A stretch of 14,934 nt of DNA from Ruminococcaceae bacterium UBA3220 (GCA_002363095.1 DEWC01000009.1:1-14934); one strand, 5' to 3'. Shown: positions 1 to 8,898, counted from the first letter of the stretch. Numbers and translations: made by a program. Notes: generated by a model not told the origin, from the letters alone.

Positions 1-1619
<1,619 letters not shown>

Positions 1620-1631
1620 GATAAAACTCCT

Positions 1632-2765
1632 TTATAATATCTTATACTTTCCACCCGGTAATGCCGAAATGAACTGTTCCAGTTCAAGTTCAGTAAGCGC
1701 AGAAAGTATTTCATTTGCAGTTAGTTCAAGCGAAGAAAAATCTTCAACAGAAAAAATCTGCCTATCTAAATGATTATACAACATTTTTGCTTCTTTTGAA
1801 AGTGTTTCTTGCGATTTTATGTTATTTTTTTCAAACTTAGAAGTAACTTTGTTGCCTTTTACCTCGGTAATCTCATTTTCCGCACCTATTTTACCGGGAT
1901 ACAATGTTTCGAAATCGTTAAAAACAGACTTATCGTCAACAAAAGGTTTAGCACCTTTTAAAAAAAGCTTATTCGAACCCTTATACTCGTTTTGCAAAAG
2001 ATTTCCCGGAACGGCATAAACGGTTTTTCCGAATTCGAGCGACTTCTCAGCGGTTATAAGAGCACCGCTCCCCTCTGCCGCCTCAATAAGAACAGTAATG
2101 TCGGAGATAGCAGCCAAAATTCTGTTACGCAAAATATAGTTATATTTAAGTTGCGGTGTCTTTGGTGCAAACTCACTTATTACGCAGGCGTTTTCGAGAA
2201 TGTCGCGAGTAATACCGGGGTTATACTTTAAAACATCACAGTCAATACCGCAAGGAAGAATTATTACGGTTTTTCTTGAATCCGTTGCGCCTTTCAGCGC
2301 TTCAAACTCACAACCTGTTCCTCCGCCGCTGACGACCGTAATACCCCTCAAAGAAAATCTGCTTGATAAACGGTAAGAAAGCTCCTGCCCCAGTTCGGTG
2401 GGCCTTCGCGGACCGGCTATTGTAACAGAAGGATAATTGTTAAAATCAGGAAACTTACCGCGATAATACAGCACGGCGGGCGGATTTTCAATACTCTTAA
2501 GAGCAGTTGGGTAGTCTTCGTCGGCAAACGATAATATGCCGTAACCGCTGCTTATACAATAATCCACTGTGTCAATTGCCGACTGATATGCAGTTAAACT
2601 GAATTTTTCTTTTAACTCCACAGAGAGTTGCGAGTGTATTTTTAGGTCGGAAAAATCCAAATCAATAATATCTTTTAAATCTTCAATAAGTTTACCGGAC
2701 TTTTTGGAACCGGGTTTAAAGGTGTTGGCAATAAATACCGAATTTACTCTTGAATAGTCTTTCAT
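1632..2765 (-). CDS. dprA: DNA processing protein DprA/Smf, divergent
   Basis: DprA binds incoming single-stranded DNA during transformation and loads RecA; many non-competent bacteria also keep it. The protein is 377 residues. A Rossmann-like core spans about 113-278, with AGPRRPTELG (117-126) matching the usual G-[SA]-R-x-x-[ST] turn, ILRNRILAAIS (211-221) matching the family FPxRNRIIxGLS motif, GSGALITAE (232-240) and AVPG (251-254). Residues about 321-377 look like the C-terminal winged-helix domain. The loop normally read as SGxARGIDxxAHxGAL is here SGGGTGCEFEALKGA (146-160), so the Arg/Lys and Asp are replaced. No clear helix-hairpin-helix or SAM domain is visible at the N terminus. The ATG overlaps the upstream methyltransferase stop as ATGA, suggesting translational coupling. 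Family assignment is firm; whether it still binds DNA in the standard way is open. Confidence 0.92.
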   Translation of the reverse strand: MKDYSRVNSVFIANTFKPGSKKSGKLIEDLKDIIDLDFSDLKIHSQLSVELKEKFSLTAYQSAIDTVDYCISSGYGILSFADEDYPTALKSIENPPAVLYYRGKFPDFNNYPSVTIAGPRRPTELGQELSYRLSSRFSLRGITVVSGGGTGCEFEALKGATDSRKTVIILPCGIDCDVLKYNPGITRDILENACVISEFAPKTPQLKYNYILRNRILAAISDITVLIEAAEGSGALITAEKSLEFGKTVYAVPGNLLQNEYKGSNKLFLKGAKPFVDDKSVFNDFETLYPGKIGAENEITEVKGNKVTSKFEKNNIKSQETLSKEAKMLYNHLDRQIFSVEDFSSLELTANEILSALTELELEQFISALPGGKYKIL

Positions 2766-3553
2766 AAGCGCGCCTTTTTTGTATAATCATAGATTGCGAT
2801 AGCCGCTGCCGAGGCGGCATTTAAAGACTGAACCTTTCCCGCCATCGGTATGGTCACAAGCAGGCGCGAAGCATCTTTGACTGCTGTGCTGACGCCGTTA
2901 GCCTCGTTTCCGATTACTATAACATCCCGTTGCAAATACTGAATATTGTCAATAGGTACGGCGTTATCATCAAGAACAAACGATACGGCGGTTAAATTGT
3001 TATCATTTAAATATCTTGGCAGGTCGTCAGCAAATAGTATCGGCATACGAAGGACCGTTCCCATAGATGAACGCAAGGATTTAGGAGAATAAGGATCGCA
3101 ACAACCTTCATTTATGATTATCCCGTTAATCCCAAGTGCCTCTGCGGTCCTCGCAATAGCGCCGAGATTGGCTGTGTCCTGAACCGAATCAAGGGCAACA
3201 TACCTGCCGTTTTCGGTAATTTTTGAATTAAGCGAAGGCTTTTGGGCAACAACTATAATCCCCTGGGGAGATTTTGTATCGCATATTTTAAGGAATAAGC
3301 TGTCCTTAACAACATAATTGAGTTTTGAGCCTTCAAAAAAACTTTCGGCAATTTTAGGGGTTCTCTCGTAAAACGACGAGGAAACAAAGGTGTATTCAAC
3401 CGATAATCCACAGTCAACAGCATCACGGCAGATACGAAGACCTTCAAGAACAAAAAGGTTGTATTCACTGCGAGCCTTTGCAGATGTTTGAAGTTTATCG
3501 ACAAATTTTAGATAGTTATTATCTTTCGAGCTAATCTCTGAAAACTTCGACAT
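2762..3553 (-). CDS. TrmH/SpoU-family RNA 2'-O-methyltransferase
   Basis: This SPOUT-class enzyme transfers a methyl group from SAM to a ribose 2'-OH of rRNA or tRNA. Its 263 residues match the family. An N-terminal substrate-binding region contains LFVLEGLRICRDAV (33-46). The three knot motifs follow in order: motif 1 LDSVQDTANLGAIARTA (121-137) with the catalytic arginine, motif 2 IGNEANGVS (214-222), and motif 3 IPMAGKVQSLNAASAA (235-250). The layout resembles RlmB and the Bacillus YsgA group; the modified nucleotide cannot be told from sequence, so I give no symbol. The ATG at 3551-3553 is preceded by a TAAGGGGGG ribosome site (3562-3570). It lies just past the rplT terminator and overlaps dprA by 4 nt. 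A methyltransferase of this type next to rplT is a common clostridial arrangement. Confidence 0.93.
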   Translation of the reverse strand: MSKFSEISSKDNNYLKFVDKLQTSAKARSEYNLFVLEGLRICRDAVDCGLSVEYTFVSSSFYERTPKIAESFFEGSKLNYVVKDSLFLKICDTKSPQGIIVVAQKPSLNSKITENGRYVALDSVQDTANLGAIARTAEALGINGIIINEGCCDPYSPKSLRSSMGTVLRMPILFADDLPRYLNDNNLTAVSFVLDDNAVPIDNIQYLQRDVIVIGNEANGVSTAVKDASRLLVTIPMAGKVQSLNAASAAAIAIYDYTKKARL

Positions 3554-3604
3554 AAAATTAACCCCCCTTACGATTTTAACCGATAAAAAACGCGTTATTA
3601 AATA

Positions 3605-3633
3605 CCAAAATTCGCCCGAGATATACTCGGGCG
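3605..3633 (-). terminator. Intrinsic terminator after rplT
   Basis: On the minus strand CGCCCGAG (3633-3626) and CTCGGGCG (3620-3613) form a perfect 8-bp, GC-rich stem with a 5-nt loop. The stem begins about 7 nt past the rplT stop. The T tract that follows is short, AATTTTGG, so termination may be partial and let some transcription run into the methyltransferase-dprA-topA group. Confidence 0.85.
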
Positions 3634-3640
3634 ATAATAA

Positions 3641-4000
3641 TTATTTTTCGAGAGCTTTTTGCGCCGTCTTAGCAAGAGAAGCAAAACCTTTCTCATCATT
3701 TACTGCTAAATCAGCCAACATTTTACGGTTAATCTGAACGCCGGCCTTGTTTAGGCCGTTCATAAATGTGGAATAGTTCATACCGTTAATCTTAGCCGCG
3801 GCAGAAATACGGGTAATCCATAAACGACGGAAATCGCGTTTCTTTTGCCTGCGACCTATATAGGCATAGTTGCCTGATTTCATAACCGCCTCTTTAGCGG
3901 TCTTAAAAAGCTTAGATTTTGCGCCAAAATAACCCTTGGCAAGTTTTAAAACTTTTTTTCTTCTTTTGCGTGTTGCTAATGCACCTTTTACACGAGCCAT
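3641..4000 (-). CDS. rplT: 50S ribosomal protein L20
   Basis: L20 binds 23S rRNA early in large-subunit assembly and, in Bacillota and E. coli, represses its own operon by binding mRNA. The 119 residues are the normal length. The start MARVKGALATRKRRKKVLKL and the basic extended N-terminal tail are diagnostic, as is GYFGAKSKLFKTAKEAV. The C-terminal globular part (about 60-119) contains RISAAAKINGMNYSTFMNGL. The ATG at 3998-4000 is served by a GGAGGT ribosome site at 4009-4014 (8-nt spacing). It is the last gene of infC-rpmI-rplT, 30 nt after rpmI, and is followed at once by a hairpin terminator. Confidence 0.99.
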   Translation of the reverse strand: MARVKGALATRKRRKKVLKLAKGYFGAKSKLFKTAKEAVMKSGNYAYIGRRQKKRDFRRLWITRISAAAKINGMNYSTFMNGLNKAGVQINRKMLADLAVNDEKGFASLAKTAQKALEK

Positions 4001-4030
4001 AATGAGTAACCTCCACTAATTTTTTTCCGC

Positions 4031-4228
4031 TTATTTATACGGAATCATTTTCTTAACCTTTGCAACATTAGTTACATCGGCGCATACGACTTTGCGAAGA
4101 TTTCTCTTACGCTTGGTTGTTTTCTTGTTGAGAATGTGTGACTTAAAAGCGTGTGCTCTTTTAACCTTGCCGGTTTTGGTAAGCTTAAAGCGCTTTTTTG
4201 CGCCACTGTGTGTTTTAATCTTAGGCAT
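4031..4228 (-). CDS. rpmI: 50S ribosomal protein L35
   Basis: This is a small, highly basic large-subunit protein of 65 residues, the standard length. The start MPKIKTHSGAKKRFKLTKTG is the L35 signature, followed by KRAHAFKSHILNKKTTKRKR. The ATG follows an AGGAGGA ribosome site a few bases upstream of 4228. It lies 26 nt downstream of the infC stop and 30 nt upstream of rplT, in the conserved operon order. No oddities are seen. Confidence 0.99.
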   Translation of the reverse strand: MPKIKTHSGAKKRFKLTKTGKVKRAHAFKSHILNKKTTKRKRNLRKVVCADVTNVAKVKKMIPYK

Positions 4229-4254
4229 ATTTTTGTCCTCCTGTAAAAAAATCC

Positions 4255-4776
4255 TTATTTATTCAATTTCGGAGCCATAAACATAAGCATGTTACGGCCT
4301 TCCATCTTTGCGGCTTTTTCAACGTTGCCGACCTCAGAACAAGATTCAGCAAAACGATTCATAAGGTCAAGACCAATCTCGGGATGTCCAAGTTCTCTGC
4401 CTCGGAATCTGATGGAAAATTTAACCTTGTTGCCCGCCTGAAGAAATTTTATCGCATGCTTTGCTTTGGTTTCAAAATCATGAGTATCAATTCCTACGCC
4501 AATAAGACGAATTTCTTTTATCTCAATGATTTTTTGGTTTTTCTTAGCATCTTTTTCTCTTTTAGTCTGCTCAAAACGGTACTTTCCATAGTCCATAATT
4601 TTGCAAACCGGCGGTACGGCATTAGGTGAAATGTTAACAAGGTCAAGGTCCTTTGAGTAGGCTATTTCGATTGCTTTGGCAGTAGGCATAATGCCAAGTT
4701 GCGAACCGTCGCTTCCGATTACTCGAACCTCTTTAAATTTAATACCGTCATTAATTGCTAATTCTTTACTGCTGAT
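4255..4776 (-). CDS. infC: Translation initiation factor IF-3, probable AUC start
   Basis: IF-3 binds the 30S subunit, prevents premature joining of the 50S, and proofreads the start codon. The N-terminal domain begins ISSKELAINDGIKFKEVRVI, which aligns with the starts of Bacillota IF-3 proteins. The central part has PPVCKIMDYGKYRFEQ and the lysine-rich linker, and the C-terminal domain has FRGRELGHPEIG and GRNMLMFMAPK. The frame stays open upstream to an ATG at 4837-4839, but the intervening 21 codons cross a hairpin terminator and the ribosome site itself, so I reject that start. GGAGG (4786-4790) lies 9 nt before an ATC codon (4774-4776), which gives a 173-residue protein. Non-AUG starts (AUU, AUC) are known for infC and allow IF-3 to limit its own translation. 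First gene of infC-rpmI-rplT. The product is certain; the exact start is strongly supported. Confidence 0.95.
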   Translation of the reverse strand: MSSKELAINDGIKFKEVRVIGSDGSQLGIMPTAKAIEIAYSKDLDLVNISPNAVPPVCKIMDYGKYRFEQTKREKDAKKNQKIIEIKEIRLIGVGIDTHDFETKAKHAIKFLQAGNKVKFSIRFRGRELGHPEIGLDLMNRFAESCSEVGNVEKAAKMEGRNMLMFMAPKLNK

Positions 4777-4785
4777 TGGGACGCA

Positions 4786-4790
4786 CCTCC
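4786..4790 (-). promoter_or_regulatory. infC: Ribosome binding site that sets the infC start
   Basis: GGAGG on the minus strand, 9 nt before ATC at 4774-4776. No ATG or GTG lies in frame at a usable distance. The in-frame TTG at 4792-4794 abuts the upstream side of this site, so it cannot be served by it. Confidence 0.8.
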
Positions 4791-4792
4791 GC

Positions 4793-4831
4793 AAAAAATT
4801 TAAACGCAGACAGAAAATGCCCGCGTTTAAA
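4793..4831 (-). terminator. Intrinsic terminator (attenuator) inside the infC leader
   Basis: On the minus strand TTTAAACGC (4831-4823) pairs perfectly with GCGTTTAAA (4807-4799). The inner GGGC and GTCT add four pairs with G-U wobbles, closing a 7-nt loop. Six T residues (4798-4793) follow directly, and the infC ribosome site comes immediately after. A complete terminator between a strong promoter and the first gene implies conditional read-through, that is attenuation. Confidence 0.85.
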
Positions 4832-4917
4832 ATAATCAAAAAATTGAAAATTTAATTAACCTTGCAATCTTAATTACTAAGGTGAGAACGGAACATTCTT
4901 CTTCATTGTCAAATAGT

Positions 4918-4945
4918 ATTATATCATATTATTGCCGGTTGTCAA
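4918..4945 (-). promoter_or_regulatory. Sigma-A promoter of infC-rpmI-rplT
   Basis: The -35 box TTGACA (4945-4940) and -10 box TATAAT (4923-4918) are both perfect, 16 nt apart. A TG dinucleotide one base before the -10 gives an extended -10. The predicted start of transcription is near 4910. It lies 31 nt past the stop codon of the upstream secreted-protein gene. Confidence 0.9.
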
Positions 4946-4976
4946 GAATTTTTTTAATATACAGACAAAAATCCGG

Positions 4977-7900
4977 TTACCACAACAAATTCCTGCTCTT
5001 AGCATGAGAGTTTATTCGCATGGTATCATAGGTGGAAATCTTGTTGTCGCAGTTTATATCCGCGCAAAGGAACTGATAGTCGGTAAGAACGGTAATCCCC
5101 CTGACATGAGAATTGGCGGAGAGATAATCGCTCTCATTTACCGCGCCGTCTCCGTTAATATCACCCAAAAGATGTATTTTCATATTTTGAGTAACTGTTG
5201 CGCCGGAAACGGTAACACTGTAAAAACGCTCTATATGGTTTTCTTTTAACGCACCGATAAGATAGTTACCATCCGCAACATTCATAAACATATAGGATGT
5301 CGAATTACCGTAAACAGTAAGTTGTTGCAAGGGATTATCGGAATTGTTTTTATAAAGAGTTAAGGTTACGGGAGCATCCTCATTGCCGAAACTTGTGATG
5401 TTTCCGCCGATTCCGACAAACGGGACAGACTCGGTCTTTTCTCTGCCGCAAACAGTACATACGTATGTCCTCGTCCCCGGCGTGTCAGGTGTAGGAACAA
5501 CGGTTATTACGCCCGGTCCCCAAGTATGGTTTGCAATATCCTTCATATCTCCGCAAACACTGCATTCGTGCCAGTGCTGTGTGTCACTGCTTGACCAAAC
5601 GGTATCGTATGAATGGGTTATTGTTCTGACATATCCGCAGGCGTTACAGGTTGTATCGCAGGAATTGTCAAAAATGTGGTTGGCAACATCTTTTTTGTTA
5701 CCGCAAACACTGCATTCGTGCCAATGCTGTGTCCCGTTATTAGACCATACGGTTTTGTATGAATGTGTTATTGTTCTGACATATCCGCAGGTGTTACAGG
5801 TTGTATCGCAGGCGTTATCAAAAATGTGTTCATTCTCGTACACTTTGCTGTTACAAACCGAACAGGTATGCCAGTGTGTCTGTGCATTACTGTACCAAAC
5901 GGAGTTGTTATAAGTATGGGCTGTAGTACGAACATAGCCGCAGGTATTACAAGTGGTATCACAGGAATTATCGTAAATGTGATTTGCAACATCCTTTTTA
6001 TCTCCGCAATTCAGGCATTTATGCCAATGGGATAAACCGTCTTTATCCCATTCGGTGCTGTAATTGTGCCCAAGCGGGTTTATTACTTTGTGTGTCGACA
6101 AAATCACATTGCAAACAGAACAGCGGGTTTTATCGGTAACACCGGATTCTGTGCAGGTGGCGGGGGTGCCGGGTTCATCAATCACCGGTGTATGTCCGTT
6201 AGCCGGGATAACCTCCTGAGCAACCAAAACTTTTTGGCAATACGAACAGTGAGAGCCCTCGGTAAGTCCCGTTTTTGTGCAGGTAGGCTCAACCCTCTTA
6301 TCAATGACAGGAGTATGAGCGGTAACGCCGATTGTTTGCGTTTTAGTCTTTCCGCAAACGCAGGTAAATGTTTTTATCCCGGTAGAAATACAGGTGGGCT
6401 GTTTTGTAATAACGCCGTCATCGTAGGTATGTGCGGCATAATCTGTAATTTCATTACAATTGGTACAGGTTCGCCAGTGATAATTCGAGTTATTTGTCCA
6501 GGTATCACTGAAATAATGCGGTGCGGTACGGGTTTCCCCGCAAATATTGCAGTCAGTATCGCAATTATCAGAGTACTGGTGCTCTTGAATGTCCTTCTTG
6601 ACGCCGCACACGGTGCATTCATACCAATGAGACTCTGCGTCAGAATGTATTTGCGTGTCAAAAGAATGAGCGGTAACATCAAGTTTTTCACCACATATAA
6701 GACACTTGTGCCAATGCTGTGCTGTATCGCTTGACCATGTTATCTGACCGGGTTCGCCGATATAATGCGGGACGCTAACGATTTTTTGGATTTCGCTCTT
6801 TGTGTTCGCATCCCAGGACAAATCATTGGTAACATCCATAATCAGCTTACACTTGCTGAACCTAAAGCCGAAAATATGGTAATACTCACCGTATTCATCA
6901 CTTGATAGTGTATAAACGGTTGAAATTTGTCCCGTTGTCGGGTCATACTTAAAAATCTTGTTAAGATCGGAATAATAAAGACAATAGCCGTCGGAAGATA
7001 GTTTCGAAAAACTTCCCGGATAATAGGAATACTGCGCAACGGGCCAGTTATATGTTAAATCGGCAATCGGAGTTGAACTGCCGTATTTCATAAGTTTTGC
7101 CTCGTTAACGGTAACCGTACTGTTACCGACAACCTTTTGCGAAGTTTGAACGGCTATATAATATATTTCGTTGTTAAGATGCTGTATGCAAGCGGTTGAA
7201 GAGTTCCAAAACGCGTTAGAATTAAAAGAATTCGAAATACTCATATCAAATTCGATTTTTTTGCGCTTGAGTATACTCGTATGAATAACATCGTTTTTAC
7301 AAACACTGCAACGGCCATTTTCATCTAAAGAGGTATCCGGCCTTACACATTTGCAAGTTTCACACCAGTTAACGACAGCAGGGTTAAAAATCACATATTG
7401 ATTATTAACGGTATCGAACTGTAGCAAATCACCTTTATCTTTATTATAAGACGGATTGTCTTGCTCAATACAATCATCAGGAATAATTATTGTTGTGATG
7501 CTTCCAGTGAACGGAACAGAATTTATATACAACTGACCGGTTAAAGAATCATAGTCAAAGCCTCGGTCAGCATGTGTTTCGCAAAAATCTTTAGAAGATA
7601 TAAGAAAATTATCGTGAGAAACACGACCGTCCATATCATATGTCGGATCGTCATAGGTCAAATCAACAAAATATTTGTTACCGTTCAAATATACAATGTT
7701 CCAAAGGTGATTCATAACATCGGATGTTTCAGAGGTGCATTTGATGCCAAGCAGATATAAACAGCGTTTATAAGCGTAAGAATAGCCGGTACAAACCGAT
7801 GTTCCGTCGAAAAAAGTGTTAATCGCATAGCGTTTTGAAAGACTTAAATCATATTCACAGTTTTCAATAATACGGTCATGAACTATAAGCGCTTTTTGCC

Positions 7901-8117
7901 AATCAGAAAGCGAGGGGTTATTTATGAGATCTCCGATATACTCGCTCTCAATATGCGCGTCAAGTATCGATACATACTCATCGTATTGTTCTTCTGTCAA
8001 GTCTTGCTGAGGAACTAAATTAGACCAGTCGTTCTCTCCGTACTCCGCAGATACGGTAAAGGCAAAAACATTAAGAACCATCGTAAATGATAAAATAATT
8101 GCGAATATTTTTTTCAA
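4977..8117 (-). CDS. Secreted transglutaminase-like protein with cysteine-rich repeats and dockerin-like C terminus
   Basis: A 1046-residue extracellular protein. Residues 1-24 are a signal peptide (Lys-Lys, hydrophobic core, probable cut after VSA). About 70-180 is a transglutaminase-like cysteine-protease fold with Cys109 (GTSVCTGYSYAYK), His137 (MNHLWN) and Asp152 (YFVDLTYDDP) as the likely triad. About 285-465 is unassigned, with propeller-like strands such as IFKYDPTTGQIST. About 465-880 carries many CxxC/HWHxC units, including three near-identical 50-51-residue copies from residue 701. Residues 983-1046 hold two dockerin-like calcium loops (D986-D997, D1020-D1031). The start is TTG at 8115-8117, 6 nt after AAGGAGGGG (8124-8132). 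It lies 18 nt after the activase gene, so probably shares that transcript. Substrate unknown; it may be a peptidase, a cross-linker, or a non-catalytic surface binder. The dockerin implies attachment to a cohesin partner not seen here. Confidence 0.88.
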   Translation of the reverse strand: MKKIFAIILSFTMVLNVFAFTVSAEYGENDWSNLVPQQDLTEEQYDEYVSILDAHIESEYIGDLINNPSLSDWQKALIVHDRIIENCEYDLSLSKRYAINTFFDGTSVCTGYSYAYKRCLYLLGIKCTSETSDVMNHLWNIVYLNGNKYFVDLTYDDPTYDMDGRVSHDNFLISSKDFCETHADRGFDYDSLTGQLYINSVPFTGSITTIIIPDDCIEQDNPSYNKDKGDLLQFDTVNNQYVIFNPAVVNWCETCKCVRPDTSLDENGRCSVCKNDVIHTSILKRKKIEFDMSISNSFNSNAFWNSSTACIQHLNNEIYYIAVQTSQKVVGNSTVTVNEAKLMKYGSSTPIADLTYNWPVAQYSYYPGSFSKLSSDGYCLYYSDLNKIFKYDPTTGQISTVYTLSSDEYGEYYHIFGFRFSKCKLIMDVTNDLSWDANTKSEIQKIVSVPHYIGEPGQITWSSDTAQHWHKCLICGEKLDVTAHSFDTQIHSDAESHWYECTVCGVKKDIQEHQYSDNCDTDCNICGETRTAPHYFSDTWTNNSNYHWRTCTNCNEITDYAAHTYDDGVITKQPTCISTGIKTFTCVCGKTKTQTIGVTAHTPVIDKRVEPTCTKTGLTEGSHCSYCQKVLVAQEVIPANGHTPVIDEPGTPATCTESGVTDKTRCSVCNVILSTHKVINPLGHNYSTEWDKDGLSHWHKCLNCGDKKDVANHIYDNSCDTTCNTCGYVRTTAHTYNNSVWYSNAQTHWHTCSVCNSKVYENEHIFDNACDTTCNTCGYVRTITHSYKTVWSNNGTQHWHECSVCGNKKDVANHIFDNSCDTTCNACGYVRTITHSYDTVWSSSDTQHWHECSVCGDMKDIANHTWGPGVITVVPTPDTPGTRTYVCTVCGREKTESVPFVGIGGNITSFGNEDAPVTLTLYKNNSDNPLQQLTVYGNSTSYMFMNVADGNYLIGALKENHIERFYSVTVSGATVTQNMKIHLLGDINGDGAVNESDYLSANSHVRGITVLTDYQFLCADINCDNKISTYDTMRINSHAKSRNLLW
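5565..6017 (-). repeat. Three tandem ~150-bp coding repeats in the secreted protein
   Basis: The units encode residues 701-751, 752-801 and 802-851. Each runs from a CxxC pair through ANH-type, CDTTCNTCGYVR and HWHEC motifs. Units two and three are most alike at the DNA level. A partial fourth unit starts at residue 852, and more diverged copies lie upstream (about residues 465-700). The pattern of paired CxxC plus histidines suggests small metal-binding ribbons. Confidence 0.85.
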
Positions 8118-8135
8118 ATTAGTCCCCTCCTTACT

Positions 8136-8897
8136 TTATAAGTTAAGCGGAAAATCCATTCCGAGCATCTTATATTTGGCTCCTGCCATTTTATTATACG
8201 GCAATTTTTCCCATTTCGAATCACCGATAATATCTTCGATTCCTGCAAGATTATCTTTTGTATCGGTAATTCCCGGTATTAAAGGTGTTCGTATAATAAA
8301 CGGCTTTTCACTTGATTTGAGAATTTCGAAATTTTTGAGAATTATACCGTTATCGACGCCTGTATACTGTTTATGCAAACCGGAATCGGCAATTTTAATA
8401 TCCATAATAACAAAGTCAAGCTTTCTGATTACTTCGGAAAAGATTTCGCTTTTTGCAAAACCCGAAGTTTCAATACAAAGATTATAACCTTGAAGTTCGT
8501 TAATCAATGCGTTTAAGAATTCATATTGCATGAGCGGCTCTCCGCCCGAGAATGTAAAACCGCCGAAATTTTCGCCTAAAATCGCGGCGTCGGATATAAC
8601 CTTAGCGGCAAGAGCCTTCGAATCAATCTTTTGTCCGGAAACAACAATGCAGTTTTCGGGACAAATATGCAGACAACGACCGAACGGCTTGCACTCGGGG
8701 TGATTACATTCTTTTCTGCACAGATTACAGTGTAAACAACGGTTTTCTTTGTACATAAGTTGGGGCTGTGCTGATAATCCTTCGGGATTATGACACCATT
8801 TGCAGCGCAACGGGCAACCCTTCAAAAAAATTGTTGTTCTTATTCCGGGTCCATCGTGGACCGCCATTTCTTTAATATCAAAAATAATTCCTTGCAT
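8136..8897 (-). CDS. Glycyl radical enzyme activating enzyme (radical SAM, PflA-like)
   Basis: This radical SAM enzyme would cleave SAM and abstract a hydrogen from the glycine of the partner radical enzyme. It has 253 residues. The N terminus carries VHDGPGIRTTIFLKGCPLRC, with the CxxxCxxC cluster at Cys28, Cys32 and Cys35. A ferredoxin-like insert has eight cysteines (54, 57, 60, 64, 69, 75, 79, 83), enough for two extra 4Fe-4S clusters. This insert is typical of activases for non-PFL glycyl radical enzymes and absent from the short E. coli PflA. SGGEP (117-121) is the SAM-binding motif. The stop of the SGNH gene is one base away, and the weak AGGG ribosome site lies inside that gene, so translation is probably coupled. 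The natural partner is the radical enzyme two genes upstream. Confidence 0.95.
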   Translation of the reverse strand: MQGIIFDIKEMAVHDGPGIRTTIFLKGCPLRCKWCHNPEGLSAQPQLMYKENRCLHCNLCRKECNHPECKPFGRCLHICPENCIVVSGQKIDSKALAAKVISDAAILGENFGGFTFSGGEPLMQYEFLNALINELQGYNLCIETSGFAKSEIFSEVIRKLDFVIMDIKIADSGLHKQYTGVDNGIILKNFEILKSSEKPFIIRTPLIPGITDTKDNLAGIEDIIGDSKWEKLPYNKMAGAKYKMLGMDFPLNL

Positions 8898-8898
8898 A

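Larger units (their letters stand above)
4777..4911 (-). promoter_or_regulatory. infC operon leader RNA, candidate L20-type autoregulatory leader
   Basis: The transcribed leader is about 135 nt, from the predicted start near 4910 to the infC start. It carries possible small stems upstream (for example CTTA/TAAG within 4869-4881 and ACCTT/AAGGT within 4857-4885), followed by the terminator hairpin at 4793-4831. In Bacillota, infC-rpmI-rplT is known to be controlled by L20 binding to such a leader and favouring termination. Position and architecture match. I could not fold an unambiguous antiterminator or the 23S rRNA mimic by eye, so membership of the Rfam L20 leader family is inferred. Confidence 0.7.

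Noticed and set aside
4777..4839. Upstream ATG start for infC at 4837-4839
   Set aside because: It has no ribosome site, its 21 extra codons translate the terminator hairpin and the ribosome site, and IF-3 homologues lack the extension.
5383..5913. Plus-strand open frame of 176 codons opposite the repeat region
   Set aside because: It is the mirror of the cysteine-rich repeats. It has periodic low-complexity composition and no ribosome site or domain, while the minus-strand gene there is certain.
6066..6734. Plus-strand open frame of 222 codons
   Set aside because: It lies wholly antisense to the secreted-protein gene, has no ribosome site, and no recognisable family; its length follows from the skewed codon composition of the minus-strand gene.
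8193..8198. TATAAT box within the activase gene, a possible promoter for the secreted-protein gene
   Set aside because: The match arises from Tyr-Asn codons, and no -35 box better than three of six lies at a suitable distance.
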